A DNA stretch of 64,000 nt from Pseudomonas sp. GTDB taxonomy: Bacteria; Pseudomonadota; Gammaproteobacteria; Pseudomonadales; Pseudomonadaceae. Below the pieces are notes generated by a model. The model was given only the letters and a program-made list of their open reading frames with translations, was not told where the DNA came from and did no database searches. Both the position numbers and the translations under genes were made by a program. Below, piece by piece: positions 29,439 through 39,819 of this stretch (positions are counted from its first letter, which is position 1; each line of letters opens with the position of its first letter). Location of the stretch: the NCBI RefSeq assembly GCF_030684895.1, contig NZ_JAUXXP010000059.1, positions 124,001 to 188,000 of the forward strand, written 5' to 3'.

Positions 29439-30215
29439 TCAAGCCGCAGGCTTGTCTGCGTCTTTGACCACGCCGGCGAAATCCTCGTCACGCAGTTGCG
29501 GCAAATCCTTGGCGCAATAGTCGCTGCCAAGCGATTTGAGCGCACCGCACATACCTTCCAGGCGCCCATCGACCGCATGCAGGTGATCGAGCAACTGACC
29601 AATGGCCCGCGCTACCGGATCTGGCATATCCTGACTCACGCCGTAGGCATCGAAACCCAGCTTCTCAGCAATCGCCTGGCGCTTGGCTTCCTGCTCATCG
29701 TCGGTTTTGACGATGATCCGCCCCGGAATCCCGACCGCCGTAGCGCCCGCTGGCACTTCCTTGGTCACCACGGCATTGGAGCCGATCTTGGCGCCCGCAC
29801 CGACCGTGAACGGCCCCAGCACCTTGGCACCCGCACCGACCACCACACCATCTTCCAGCGTTGGATGGCGCTTGCCCTTGTTCCAGCTGGTGCCACCGAG
29901 GGTCACGCCCTGGTAAAGGGTGACGTCATTGCCGATCTCAGCAGTCTCACCAATCACGATACCCATGCCGTGATCGATAAAGAAGCGCCGACCGATCTTC
30001 GCGCCAGGATGGATTTCGATGCCGGTCATCCAGCGCCCGAAGTTCGACACCACGCGCGCCAACCACTTCCAACCACCGCGCCACAGCGCATGTGCCAGGC
30101 GATGCAGCCAGACCGCATGCAACCCCGGATAGCAAGTGACCACCTCAAAGGCATTACGCGCCGCCGGGTCGCGATGGAATACGCTTTGGATATCCTCTTG
30201 CATGCGCTCAAACAT
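29439..30215 (-). CDS. cysE: Serine O-acetyltransferase
   Basis: 258 residues. Makes O-acetylserine for cysteine synthesis. A helical N-terminal region is followed by the left-handed beta-helix of hexapeptide repeats ([54 protein letters not shown]). The C-terminal tail is longer than in the shortest homologues. ATG 30215 has GGAGAAAG before it and overlaps the trmJ end by 8 bases. Placed directly upstream of the isc operon, it links cysteine supply to IscS. Confidence 0.95.
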   Translation of the reverse strand: MFERMQEDIQSVFHRDPAARNAFEVVTCYPGLHAVWLHRLAHALWRGGWKWLARVVSNFGRWMTGIEIHPGAKIGRRFFIDHGMGIVIGETAEIGNDVTLYQGVTLGGTSWNKGKRHPTLEDGVVVGAGAKVLGPFTVGAGAKIGSNAVVTKEVPAGATAVGIPGRIIVKTDDEQEAKRQAIAEKLGFDAYGVSQDMPDPVARAIGQLLDHLHAVDGRLEGMCGALKSLGSDYCAKDLPQLRDEDFAGVVKDADKPAA

Positions 30216-30978
30216 CTGCTTTCTCCTGCCTAGGGTGCTCGCCACGCGCCGCCTTGATGGTCTCCGTCAAGATACCGCGCAAGATATTCATTTCCAGCTT
30301 GCTCACCGCACTGCGCCCATACAAGCGGCGCAGGCGACTCATCAGATGCCGCGGTTTGGCCGGATCAAGAAACCTGATCTCAACCAGCGCTTGCTCCAGA
30401 TGACGATAAAACGACTCCAGCTCATCCGCCGTAACCGGCTCTTCATCGGGCTCGACAACCGCAACCTGCTTAACCGGCCGCCCTTCTGTGGCCAGCCAGG
30501 CAATACGCACTTCGTAAGCAAGCACCTGCACTGCCGCCGCCAGATTCAACGAACTGAACGCCGGATCAGAGGGAATATGCACATGAAAGTGACAGCGTTG
30601 CAGCTCCTCATTGGTCAGGCCGGCATACTCACGACCAAACACCAAGGCAACCTGCGCGCCTTGCTGCGCCTGCTCGCACGCAGCAACACCACACTCACGC
30701 GGCTCCAGCATCGGCCAGGGAATATGCCGATCCCGCGCACTGGTGCCGAGCACCAGACGACAACCTACCAACGCCTCTTCAAGCGTGCCAACCACCCGCG
30801 CCGCATCGAGAATATCAGTAGCCCCAGAGGCCCTGGCCACCGCCTCCTCACTCGGGAAATCGCGCGGATCAACCAACACCAGCTGCGACAAACCCATGTT
30901 TTTCATGGCCCGCGCCGCGCCACCGATATTGCCCGGATGACTGGTACCGACCAACACAACGCGAATATTTTCCAGCAA
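30208..30978 (-). CDS. trmJ: tRNA (cytidine/uridine-32-2'-O)-methyltransferase TrmJ
   Basis: 256 residues, SPOUT-class methyltransferase for position 32 of several tRNAs. N-terminal signature [20 protein letters not shown], and the knot region [17 protein letters not shown] and [19 protein letters not shown]. The start codon is TTG (30978); the residues after it (LENIRVVLV) match the family N-terminus, so this rare start is probably genuine. It is translationally coupled to cysE and divergent from suhB. Confidence 0.93.
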   Translation of the reverse strand: MLENIRVVLVGTSHPGNIGGAARAMKNMGLSQLVLVDPRDFPSEEAVARASGATDILDAARVVGTLEEALVGCRLVLGTSARDRHIPWPMLEPRECGVAACEQAQQGAQVALVFGREYAGLTNEELQRCHFHVHIPSDPAFSSLNLAAAVQVLAYEVRIAWLATEGRPVKQVAVVEPDEEPVTADELESFYRHLEQALVEIRFLDPAKPRHLMSRLRRLYGRSAVSKLEMNILRGILTETIKAARGEHPRQEKADV

Positions 30979-31060
30979 CGCAAACGCTCACAGACAAGGC
31001 TTAGAGGGACAAATCTTACAGAAGCCACCCGCCTTGCGCCACGCAAGGCGCAGGTTGCAC

Positions 31061-31088
31061 TTCAACCGCCGGGCTTTTCTGCTAGAAT
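31061..31088 (+). promoter_or_regulatory. Candidate suhB promoter
   Basis: TTCAAC (31061-31066), a 16-base spacer and TAGAAT (31083-31088) lie 34 bases upstream of suhB. A perfect 8-bp inverted repeat (GCCTTGCG at 31031-31038, CGCAAGGC at 31042-31049) stands just before it between the divergent genes. Confidence 0.5.
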
Positions 31089-31122
31089 GGCCGGCTTTCT
31101 TTAACGACCCAGGTGAACATCC

Positions 31123-31938
31123 ATGCAGCCCATGCTGAATATCGCGCTGCGCGCAGCCCGTAGCGCCGGCGAAATGATCTTCCGCTCGACCGAACGCTTG
31201 GACGTCATCTCGGTCGACGAGAAAGAAGCCAAGGACTACGTAACTGAAGTTGATCGCTCAGCCGAGCAGTTGATCATTCAGGCCCTGCGCAAAGCGTTCC
31301 CGAACCACGGTATCCTCGGCGAGGAAAGCGGCCTGAGCGAAGGCAGCGGCGACGGCGCCGATTACCTGTGGATCATCGATCCACTGGACGGCACCACCAA
31401 CTTTATTCGTGGTATTCCACACTACGCCGTCAGCATCGCCTGCAAATACCGTGGCCGCCTTGAGCACGCGGTGATCATCGACCCGGTACGCCAGGAAGAG
31501 TTCACCGCCAGCCGTGGCCGTGGCGCTGCCCTCAACGGCCGCCGCCTGCGCGTTGGCAATCGCAAGAGCCTGGAAGGCGCGCTGCTTGGCACCGGCTTCC
31601 CGTTCCGCGACAGCCAGATGGAAAACCTGGAAAACTACATCGGCATGTTCCGCAGCCTGGTCGGCCAAACTGCCGGCATCCGCCGCGCTGGCGCAGCCAG
31701 CCTGGACCTGGCCTACGTGGCCGCCGGCCGTTTCGATGCATTCTGGGAGTTCGGCCTGTCGGAATGGGACATGGCCGCCGGCGCACTGCTGATTCAGGAA
31801 GCAGGCGGCCTGGTCAGCGACTTCAGCGGCGGCCACGATTTCCTGGAAAAAGGCCAGATCGTTGCCGGCAACACCAAGTGCTTCAAGGCAGTCCTGACCG
31901 CTATCCAGCCACACCTGTCAGCCTCATTGAAGCGCTAA
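31123..31938 (+). CDS. suhB: Inositol-1-monophosphatase / rRNA transcription factor SuhB
   Basis: 271 residues. Metal-dependent phosphatase motifs: GEESG (near 66-70), IDPLDGTTNFIRGIPHY and EWDMAAGALLIQEAGG. In E. coli SuhB also joins rRNA antitermination complexes; in P. aeruginosa it affects virulence regulation. AACATCC precedes the ATG, a weak ribosome site. Monocistronic, with its own strong terminator. Confidence 0.94.
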   Translation: MQPMLNIALRAARSAGEMIFRSTERLDVISVDEKEAKDYVTEVDRSAEQLIIQALRKAFPNHGILGEESGLSEGSGDGADYLWIIDPLDGTTNFIRGIPHYAVSIACKYRGRLEHAVIIDPVRQEEFTASRGRGAALNGRRLRVGNRKSLEGALLGTGFPFRDSQMENLENYIGMFRSLVGQTAGIRRAGAASLDLAYVAAGRFDAFWEFGLSEWDMAAGALLIQEAGGLVSDFSGGHDFLEKGQIVAGNTKCFKAVLTAIQPHLSASLKR

Positions 31939-31944
31939 CAGCAC

Positions 31945-31984
31945 GGCAACAAAAAAAGCGCCCTAGGGCGCTTTTTTTGTTGCC
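31945..31984. terminator. Bidirectional terminator between suhB and the glycine-zipper gene
   Basis: A perfect 40-base palindrome (GGCAACAAAAAAAGCGCCC and its complement). The GCGCCC/GGGCGC core stem is flanked by A7 and T7, so it can stop both suhB (plus) and the convergent minus-strand gene. Confidence 0.95.
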
Positions 31985-31991
31985 GCAATAA

Positions 31992-32519
31992 TTAGTCAAC
32001 CAGCACTAACTGACCATCACGAACCGGAATTTGCCGACCCGGATCTTTGGCCATACGCACCTGGCTTACTTTGCCATCCAGCTCATATTTAACGTCATAA
32101 CCCACCAGCTTTTCGCTGGAATCCATAACCATACTGCATCGCGTCTCAGTCGTAGTAACGGTGTCGTTAGCCTGCATACTGCCCTGCACTTGGTTGCCGG
32201 CATAACCACCACCCACTGCACCTGCGACCGTAGCCAGCTTCTTACCGTTGCCGCCACCAACCTGGTTACCCAACAAACCGCCAACCACAGCACCAATGGC
32301 CGTCCCTGCAATCTTGTGCTGATCTTTTACCGGGGCCTGACGCGTGACAGCTACATCCTTACACACCTCACGCGGGGTTTTGATCGTCTGATTAACCGGC
32401 TTTACCGCCAGTACTTCAGCGTATTTCGGCGCACTGACAATATTGTAAGTAGCCACAGCGCCACCGGCCGTAACACCTACCGCGCCCAACACAGCACCCA
32501 CCAACATTGACTTATTCAT
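31992..32519 (-). CDS. Glycine-zipper 2TM-domain envelope protein
   Basis: 175 residues. The N-terminal hydrophobic segment (MNKSMLVGAVLGAVGVTAGG) is a signal or anchor. A glycine-zipper hairpin (GTAIGAVVGGLLGNQVGGG and VAGAVGGGYAGNQ, residues ~75-110) follows, then a conserved C-terminal region (ETRCSMVMDSSEKLVGYDV) as in SlyB/UmoD-like outer-membrane proteins. The precise function is unknown. ATG 32519 follows GGGAGG. Confidence 0.85.
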   Translation of the reverse strand: MNKSMLVGAVLGAVGVTAGGAVATYNIVSAPKYAEVLAVKPVNQTIKTPREVCKDVAVTRQAPVKDQHKIAGTAIGAVVGGLLGNQVGGGNGKKLATVAGAVGGGYAGNQVQGSMQANDTVTTTETRCSMVMDSSEKLVGYDVKYELDGKVSQVRMAKDPGRQIPVRDGQLVLVD

Positions 32520-32577
32520 ACACGCCTCCCGCAACCTGTCGTCCGGCGCTCAAGCGCCTCATTCAAGACTTTGAGCA

Positions 32578-32611
32578 TAAAAAAACCGGGCAAGTTCAAC
32601 ACCAGCCCGGC
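32578..32611 (-). terminator. Terminator after secF
   Basis: Minus strand AGCCGGGC, 13-base loop, GCCCGG then TTTTTTTA, 33 bases past the secF stop. It closes the queA-tgt-yajC-secD-secF run. Confidence 0.85.
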
Positions 32612-32643
32612 TCATTCAAGCATTTGCGATAAGACGCACAGAT

Positions 32644-33549
32644 TCAGGGGCGCTCATCGACCTCTTCTTCAACCACCGGCGGAATCAGGTCATCGACCGT
32701 CAGGTCGAGCCACACCAGCACCACGTTAGCGATATAGACCGACGAGTAAGTGCCCGCCGCCACACCGACAAACAGCGCTACCGAGAAGGCGAACAGGTTG
32801 TCACCGGCAAACAGCAGCAACGCGGCAATCGCCATCAGCGTCGAAATGGACGTCGCCAGCGTACGCAGCAGAGTCTGCGTGGTGGAGATGTTGATGTTGT
32901 CGATCAACGTCGCCTTGCGCAGCACGCGGAAGTTCTCACGCACCCGGTCGAAGACCACGATGGTGTCGTTCAGCGAATAACCGATGATCGCCAGCAATGC
33001 CGCCAACACGGTCAGATCGAAGGTGATCTGGAAGAATGACAGGATGCCGAGCGTGACGATCACGTCGTGGATCAGCGAGATAATCGCCCCCACGCCGAAC
33101 TTCCACTGGAAGCGGAAGGCCAGATAAAGCATCACCCCACCCAGCGCCAGCAGCAGACCCAGCCCGCCCTGGTCGCGCAGCTCTTCACCCACCTGCGGGC
33201 CAACGAACTCGACCTTTTTCACCTCAAGCTGCTCGCCCGCCTGGCGCAGCGCGGTGGCCACCTTATTACCCAGGTCTGGGTCACTGCCCTGCATACGCAC
33301 CACCACATCAGTGGTGGCACCAAAGCTCTGCACCACGGCATCGGCATAGCCGGCACCAGCCAGCTGCGCGCGGATCTTACCGAGGTCTGCCGGCTGCTCG
33401 TAGCTCAGCTCGATTTGCGTACCGCCGGTAAAGTCCAGCCCCAGGTTCAGCCCTTTGGTGAACAGGCTAACCAGGGCCAGCACCGTCAGCAGCAGAGTGA
33501 AGGCGAACGCAATATTGCGCACCCCCATGAAGTTGATCGTACGATTCAT
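32644..33549 (-). CDS. secF: Protein translocase subunit SecF
   Basis: 301 residues. Six membrane helices and a periplasmic loop; partner of SecD in proton-driven late protein export. Visible: NFMGVRNIAFAFTLLLTV, GLDFTGGTQIELSYE, GYSLNDTIVVFDRVRENFR, TTLLRTLATSISTLM-like region and a short acidic tail. ATG 33549 has AAGGGG before it. It starts 9 bases after secD. Confidence 0.96.
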   Translation of the reverse strand: MNRTINFMGVRNIAFAFTLLLTVLALVSLFTKGLNLGLDFTGGTQIELSYEQPADLGKIRAQLAGAGYADAVVQSFGATTDVVVRMQGSDPDLGNKVATALRQAGEQLEVKKVEFVGPQVGEELRDQGGLGLLLALGGVMLYLAFRFQWKFGVGAIISLIHDVIVTLGILSFFQITFDLTVLAALLAIIGYSLNDTIVVFDRVRENFRVLRKATLIDNINISTTQTLLRTLATSISTLMAIAALLLFAGDNLFAFSVALFVGVAAGTYSSVYIANVVLVWLDLTVDDLIPPVVEEEVDERP

Positions 33550-33558
33550 CACAGCCCC

Positions 33559-35427
33559 TTAAATCCACAACTTCTTGAAGTCACGCCCGCCGCAAGTCAG
33601 GTTGACCATGCAACGCGTCACCAGAATGGCGGTAAACATCGAGGTGAGAATACCCAGCGACAGCGTCACCGCGAAGCCTTTGACCGGCCCGGTACCCATG
33701 GCAAACAGGATGCCGCCGACCAGCAGAGTGGTCAGGTTGGCGTCAACAATTGCCGAGTAAGCCCGATCAAAACCCTCATGGATGGCGCGCTGAATCGACA
33801 TGCCATTGGCAATCTCTTCACGAATACGCGAGAAGATCAGCACGTTGGCGTCTACCGCCATACCCATGGTCAACACAATACCGGCGATGCCCGGCAGGGT
33901 CAGTGTGGCACTGAGCAGCGACATCAGCGCCAGCAACAGCACCATATTCAGCCCCAGCGCGATGGTCGCCAGCACACCGAAGGCGCGGTAGATGGCAATG
34001 ATAAACAGTGAAACAAACAGCATCGCCCACAGCGACGCATTGACGCCCTTGGTAATGTTGTCAGCACCCAGGCTCGGGCCAATGGTGCGCTCTTCCGCGA
34101 AGTACATCGGCGCCGCCAGACCACCGGCACGCAGCAGCAGGGCCAGCTCGGACGACTCGCCCTGGCCATCCAGGCCGGTGATGCGGAACTGACTACCCAA
34201 CGGCGACTGAATGGTGGCCAGGCTGATGATCTTCTTCTCTTCGACGAAGGTCTGCAGTTCGACTTCCTTCTCGACGCCATCCACCACCTGACGCACGTAG
34301 CGGGTTACCGGCTTCTGCTCGATAAAGATCACCGCCATGCTGCGCCCGACATTGTTGCGGGTCGCGCGGTTCATCAGATCACCGCCGCGACCATCCAGAC
34401 GGATATTCACCTGCGGGCTGCCGTTCTCATCGAAGCTGGCCTGGGCATCGGTGACCTGATCGCCGGTGATGATCAGCTCACGCTCCAGCTGGGCTGGCGG
34501 ACGACCTTCCTGACGGAACTCGAAGCTTTCGGTCGCAGCCTTGGCCGCATCCGGCTCGGCGGCCAGGCGGAATTCAAGGTTGGCGGTCTTGCCGAGAATA
34601 CGCTTGGCCTCGGCAGTGTCCTGCACGCCTGGCAGCTCAACCACGATGCGGTTGGCACCCTGACGCTGGACCAGCGGCTCGGCCACACCCAGCTCGTTGA
34701 CCCGGTTACGCACGGTGGTCAGGTTCTGCTTGATCGAGTATTCGCGAATTTCGACCAGTTTGGCCTGGGTCAGCGTCAGACGCAGCACCTGCAGCTCGCT
34801 GCGCTGCACGGTGGTCATATCGAAATCGTTGAAATCCTTGCGGATCAGGCGCTCGGCCTTCTCCAGCGCGGCTTCATCGGTAAAGCCCAGCTGAATGGCA
34901 CCGTTGAGCTCAGGCAGGCTGCGATAACGCACGCGCTCTTTACGCAGCAGGCTCTTGACCTCGCCCTCGTAAACCTTGCGGCGCGCATCCAAGGCTTTGT
35001 CCATGTCCACTTCCATCAGGAAGTGCACACCACCGGACAGGTCCAGGCCAAGCTTCATCGGGCTGCCGCCCAGGTTGCGCAACCAGTCTGGCGTGGTTTG
35101 CGCCAGGTTCAGAGCGACTACGAACTCATCGCTCAAAGCCTTGCGCACCAGCTCTTTGGCTGGCAACTGATCTTCAGCGCTGTTCAAACGCAGCAAGCCG
35201 GCACGGCCCTGATTGGCCAGACTCACAGCTTTAACGCTGATACCGGCCGCTTCCAGGGCGCGACTGGCGCGGTCCAGGTCGGCCTGCTCGACGCGCATGG
35301 CGGAGCTGTTGCCACTGATCTGGATCGCCGGATCATCCGGGTACAGATTGGGCGCGGAATAAAGGAAACCGATTGCCAGCACAGCCAGAATCAGCAGGTA
35401 CTTCCAGAGGGGAAATTTGTTGAGCAT
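33559..35427 (-). CDS. secD: Protein translocase subunit SecD
   Basis: 622 residues. N-terminal membrane helix (FPLWKYLLILAVLAIGFLYS), a large periplasmic domain (P1) with DLSGGVHFLMEVDMDKALD and QNLTTVRNRVNELGVAEPLV, and five C-terminal helices with GMAVDANVLIFSRIREE. With SecF it pulls preproteins across the membrane using the proton gradient. A perfect 8-bp hairpin (35447-35467) lies between yajC and secD and may act in mRNA processing. Confidence 0.97.
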   Translation of the reverse strand: MLNKFPLWKYLLILAVLAIGFLYSAPNLYPDDPAIQISGNSSAMRVEQADLDRASRALEAAGISVKAVSLANQGRAGLLRLNSAEDQLPAKELVRKALSDEFVVALNLAQTTPDWLRNLGGSPMKLGLDLSGGVHFLMEVDMDKALDARRKVYEGEVKSLLRKERVRYRSLPELNGAIQLGFTDEAALEKAERLIRKDFNDFDMTTVQRSELQVLRLTLTQAKLVEIREYSIKQNLTTVRNRVNELGVAEPLVQRQGANRIVVELPGVQDTAEAKRILGKTANLEFRLAAEPDAAKAATESFEFRQEGRPPAQLERELIITGDQVTDAQASFDENGSPQVNIRLDGRGGDLMNRATRNNVGRSMAVIFIEQKPVTRYVRQVVDGVEKEVELQTFVEEKKIISLATIQSPLGSQFRITGLDGQGESSELALLLRAGGLAAPMYFAEERTIGPSLGADNITKGVNASLWAMLFVSLFIIAIYRAFGVLATIALGLNMVLLLALMSLLSATLTLPGIAGIVLTMGMAVDANVLIFSRIREEIANGMSIQRAIHEGFDRAYSAIVDANLTTLLVGGILFAMGTGPVKGFAVTLSLGILTSMFTAILVTRCMVNLTCGGRDFKKLWI

Positions 35428-35489
35428 GACGCCGCCCGTTATGACGCGGGGCGCATTAAGCGCCCCGTCGAATGGTAAAGGTGTGTTGC

Positions 35490-35825
35490 TTAGATCGCTT
35501 TCAGCGTGCCCTTAGGCAGCGAGGCGGCAATCGCCACTTTCTGAATCTTCAGCTCAACGGTGTCGGACACTTCGATTACCACGAAGTCATCGGAAACCTT
35601 AGTCACCTTGCCAGCGATACCGCCGCTGGTTACAACTTCATCACCTTTCTGCAGGCCACCGATCAGACCCTTGTGCTCTTTCGCACGCTTGGCCTGTGGG
35701 CGCCAGATCATCAGATAGAAGATGACCAGAAAGCCGACCAGAAATACCCATTCAAAGCCACTACCAGCAGGACCGGCAGCCGGTGCGGCGCCTTCAGCGA
35801 AAGCAGCGGGGATAAAAAAGCTCAT
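35490..35825 (-). CDS. yajC: Sec translocon accessory protein YajC
   Basis: 111 residues, one membrane helix (~27-46, WVFLVGFLVIFYLMIWRPQ) followed by the conserved RPQAKRAKEHKGLIGGL and a small beta domain (GDEVVTSGGIAGKVTKV). An Ala-rich N-terminus precedes the helix. ATG 35825 has AGGAG seven bases before it. Member of SecDF-YajC. Confidence 0.96.
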   Translation of the reverse strand: MSFFIPAAFAEGAAPAAGPAGSGFEWVFLVGFLVIFYLMIWRPQAKRAKEHKGLIGGLQKGDEVVTSGGIAGKVTKVSDDFVVIEVSDTVELKIQKVAIAASLPKGTLKAI

Positions 35826-35864
35826 GTAACACTCCTGTTGCAAGGGTCTTTAAAAAGTTGGGAA

Positions 35865-38044
<2,180 letters not shown>

Positions 38045-38106
38045 GGTAGGAAGGAGGTCGTCTAGCAGGGCGGCAAAGCTTACCGGAAATAGTGCATGCT
38101 GACCAC

Positions 38107-38197
38107 GCAAGTGGATTGACCAACCCCAACACCATCCCTATACTGCGCCGCCATTGTGCCCCGGTGGCGGAACCGGTAGACGCGGCGGATTCAAAAT
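38107..38197 (+). repeat. Left copy of 91-bp direct repeat with truncated tRNA-Leu (5' half)
   Basis: Identical to 39477-39567. Bases 38158-38197 are the first 40 bases of the tRNA-Leu gene, through the anticodon CAA; the sequence then diverges (GACTCCTGCC), so no functional tRNA can be made. Repeats bounding integrated elements in tRNA genes usually copy the 3' half, so duplication of the 5' half and its upstream region is unusual. Confidence 0.9.
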
Positions 38198-38255
38198 GAC
38201 TCCTGCCAATCACCAAGCCGCTCTAGAACGCACATTTCAGGCCATCAAGGCCGCT

Positions 38256-38273
38256 GCTACACCGCTGAGTCAC
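38256..38273. repeat. Candidate integrase arm-type site, left end of element 1
   Basis: GCTACACCGCTGAGTCAC at 38256-38273 recurs as GCTACACCGCTGCGTCAC at 39342-39359 near the other end. The core GCTGAGTCACG is also present inverted at 39373-39383, and TGCGTCACCA at 39330-39339. Repeats near both ends of an element beside its integrase suggest Int or Xis binding sites. Confidence 0.5.
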
Positions 38274-38335
38274 GGTTAAGACTCAATCCTGACAGTCTCG
38301 TCAGGCATCTTCAAGACCTCCCCAAGCAAACGACA

Positions 38336-38818
38336 TCAGACCTGCAGATTGCAGCGTTTCCTGACGACCTTTCCGCCTGCTCCAAGCGCCGCCAAGGCGT
38401 CGGCCCGCTCGTTGCCAGGGATGCCGCTGTGGGCCTTAACCCAGCAGGCGGTGACTTCCTTCCCTTGCAGCAGATGGTCAATCCGCTGCCATAGGTCGAG
38501 ATGCTCCGGGGGCTTCTTGTCGGCCTTCCTCCAGCCCTTGGCCTTCCAGTTCGCCAGCCAGCTTTGGAAAGCCTTGGCGATGTATTCGCTGTCGGTGTTG
38601 AGAGTGATAGGCGCAGCCTGAGTGCAGCGCTCCAGGGCTTCGACGACTGCCATAAGCTCGGCCCTGCCGTTGGTCTGTGGCTGACCCTCGGGGACTGGCC
38701 CGGCAATCTCCAGGGTGTCGCCTTGAGGATTGGTCAGCACTGCGCCCCAGCCTGCTCTGGCGTTGGGCTTTCCATTGTTGTGGCATGCGCCGTCGGTGTA
38801 GATCGTGTAAGCATTCAT
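38336..38818 (-). CDS. rnhA: Ribonuclease HI (mobile-element copy)
   Basis: 160 residues, complete RNase H fold degrading RNA of RNA-DNA hybrids. All catalytic positions are seen: D9 (IYTDGACHNN), E54 (GRAELMAV), D76 (NTDSEYI), H130 (KAHSGIPGNERAD) and D140. AAGGAG is 6 bases before ATG 38818. The host normally has rnhA elsewhere next to dnaQ, so this is probably an extra copy carried by the element. Upstream the frame is open into a broken integrase, but that fusion is an accident of the junction, given the good ribosome site. Confidence 0.88.
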   Translation of the reverse strand: MNAYTIYTDGACHNNGKPNARAGWGAVLTNPQGDTLEIAGPVPEGQPQTNGRAELMAVVEALERCTQAAPITLNTDSEYIAKAFQSWLANWKAKGWRKADKKPPEHLDLWQRIDHLLQGKEVTACWVKAHSGIPGNERADALAALGAGGKVVRKRCNLQV

Positions 38819-39340
38819 GGGTAGGTACTCCTTGTTAAATGCGTGGGCAGGCCTCCCCCTCCTGACGTTACTCAGGTGGAGACCTCCGGTGATGTGGGTC
38901 AGGTAGTCATCAGCAGTGGATGCCTTCAGCTTGCGAGTGTTGCGATACACATCGAAGACCGCCTGCAGTGTCGGTGCTGGCTTGGTCTTTGGCTTAGGTG
39001 CTGGTGCTGGTGCTGGTGCTGGTGCTGGTGCTGGTGTCGAGAGTGACGCAACCTCAACCCGAGCAACATCCTGCCTAGCAGTAACCCCAAGCCTTGCTCT
39101 CAAAGCATCCAGCGCTGCCGCCCTAGCCTCCTCAGCGCTCATTACAGGCCAATGGCCAAGCGTCCTATAGCTTCCCCGCAGGCGAACCCGGAAAACCCTT
39201 GAGCGCGCCCCTGCGACCATCTGGAAGCCGACCAAGTGGCTGTCGTGGATGACCTGTCGCGCATGGCCTGAACAATTGACCCGAGCGACCGAGGAATCGG
39301 AAAGGAGGAAGCGTCTTGCTGTTGAGTTCTGCGTCACCAT
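38819..39340 (-). pseudogene. Tyrosine integrase, N-terminal fragment
   Basis: 174 codons from ATG 39340. Residues ~30-85 resemble the arm-DNA-binding domain (IHDSHLVGFQ, FRVRLRGSYRTLGHWPVMSA, EEARAAALDAL). An Ala-Pro linker coded by six CTGGTG repeats (39001-39036) follows, then the first ~28 residues of a core-binding domain (TLQAVFDVYRNTRKL, STADDYLTHI). The rest of the core-binding and all of the catalytic domain (R-H-R-Y) is missing, and the frame passes into rnhA. It cannot be an active recombinase. Confidence 0.75.
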
Positions 39341-39383
39341 TGCTACACCGCTGCGTCACCAAAGTGCATGGGCGTGACTCAGC
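39330..39383. repeat. Cluster of TGCGTCAC/GTGACTCA repeats at the right end of element 1
   Basis: TGCGTCACCA occurs at 39330-39339 and 39352-39361 in direct orientation, and CGTGACTCAGC at 39373-39383 inverted. All lie between the integrase start codon and the right 91-bp repeat and match the left-end site near 38263. Best read as arm-type sites for the lost integrase. Confidence 0.5.
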
Positions 39384-39476
39384 TGTGAACGGCCAGACAT
39401 GGGCCTTCCACGCTCAAAGAGGTAGCGTCAGGAAGCCTTCAATAGGCCTGAAAGCATTGAAATACAAGGATTTGCA

Positions 39477-39567
39477 GCAAGTGGATTGACCAACCCCAAC
39501 ACCATCCCTATACTGCGCCGCCATTGTGCCCCGGTGGCGGAACCGGTAGACGCGGCGGATTCAAAAT
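39477..39567 (+). repeat. Right copy of 91-bp direct repeat (5' flank plus 5' half of tRNA-Leu)
   Basis: Identical to 38107-38197. Here the tRNA continues into its 3' half and is complete. The 51 bases before the tRNA probably hold its promoter (TTGACC at 39486-39491, TATACT at 39510-39515, 18-base spacer), which is therefore duplicated too. Confidence 0.9.
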
Positions 39568-39612
39568 CCGTTTTCGAAAGAAGTGGGAGTTCGAGTCTCC
39601 CCCGGGGCACCA
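39528..39612 (+). tRNA. leuX: tRNA-Leu (anticodon CAA)
   Basis: 85 bases including encoded CCA. Acceptor arms GCCCCGG (39528-39534) and CCGGGGC (39602-39608), discriminator A, D loop GGTAGAC, anticodon loop TTCAAAA with CAA, a long variable arm as expected for tRNA-Leu, and T loop TTCGAGT closed by GGGAG/CTCCC. It reads UUG codons. This tRNA (leuX type) is a classic integration site; here it carries elements on both sides. Confidence 0.95.
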
Positions 39613-39686
39613 TTAGATTTTCTCAGGACGTACCGAAACGACCTGAAACCCCTAGAAAACCGGCCCCTGAGCCGGTTTTTTATTGC
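39589..39686 (+). repeat. attL of element 2 (3' end of tRNA-Leu plus terminator)
   Basis: Runs GTTCGAGTCTCCC, acceptor end, CCA, TCTCAGGACGTACCGAAACG, ACCTGAAACCC and the AAAACCGGC hairpin. The copy at 44298-44395 matches with a few substitutions plus loss of one G in the acceptor stem. Confidence 0.85.
39656..39683 (+). terminator. tRNA-Leu terminator
   Basis: AAAACCGGC-CCCTGA-GCCGGTTTTTT: 9-bp stem with T tract, 44 bases after the tRNA. Duplicated at 44364-44389 with changes only in the loop. Confidence 0.9.
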
Positions 39687-39725
39687 CCGCAGTTCCCTAC
39701 CGTTTCCTTGTAAGCCCAGTTGATT

Positions 39726-39773
39726 GTGAGTAGATTTGTGAGTAGATCGAGTTTGGTCTAAAAATCTACTCAC
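39726..39773. repeat. GTGAGTAGAT repeats at left end of element 2
   Basis: GTGAGTAGAT at 39726-39735 and 39738-39747 (12-base period) and its complement ATCTACTCAC at 39764-39773, between attL and the integrase gene. The same twin direct repeat stands at 44225-44246 near attR. Likely integrase arm-binding or excisionase sites. Confidence 0.65.
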
Positions 39774-39819
39774 ACTAGAGCCGCCAAAGGCCACCCGGCG
39801 CGACTCACACGGGGGCACC

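Larger units (their letters stand above)
38107..39567. mobile_element. Remnant integrative element 1, 5' side of tRNA-Leu
   Basis: About 1.4 kb bounded by a perfect 91-bp direct repeat that holds 51 bases of 5' flank plus the first 40 bases of tRNA-Leu(CAA). Inside are an RNase HI gene and a truncated tyrosine-integrase gene, both minus strand, the integrase lying next to the right repeat and reading away from the tRNA. The break in the left tRNA copy falls right after the anticodon loop, a usual integrase crossover place. I infer a decayed genomic island that supplied a new 5' flank and promoter to the tRNA. Confidence 0.7.

Noticed and set aside
38158..38197. Second functional tRNA-Leu
   Set aside because: Only the first 40 bases are present; the variable arm, T arm and acceptor 3' strand are missing.
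39001..39036. CTGGTG repeats as a CRISPR-like array
   Set aside because: Six-base units with no spacers; they code an Ala-Pro linker.
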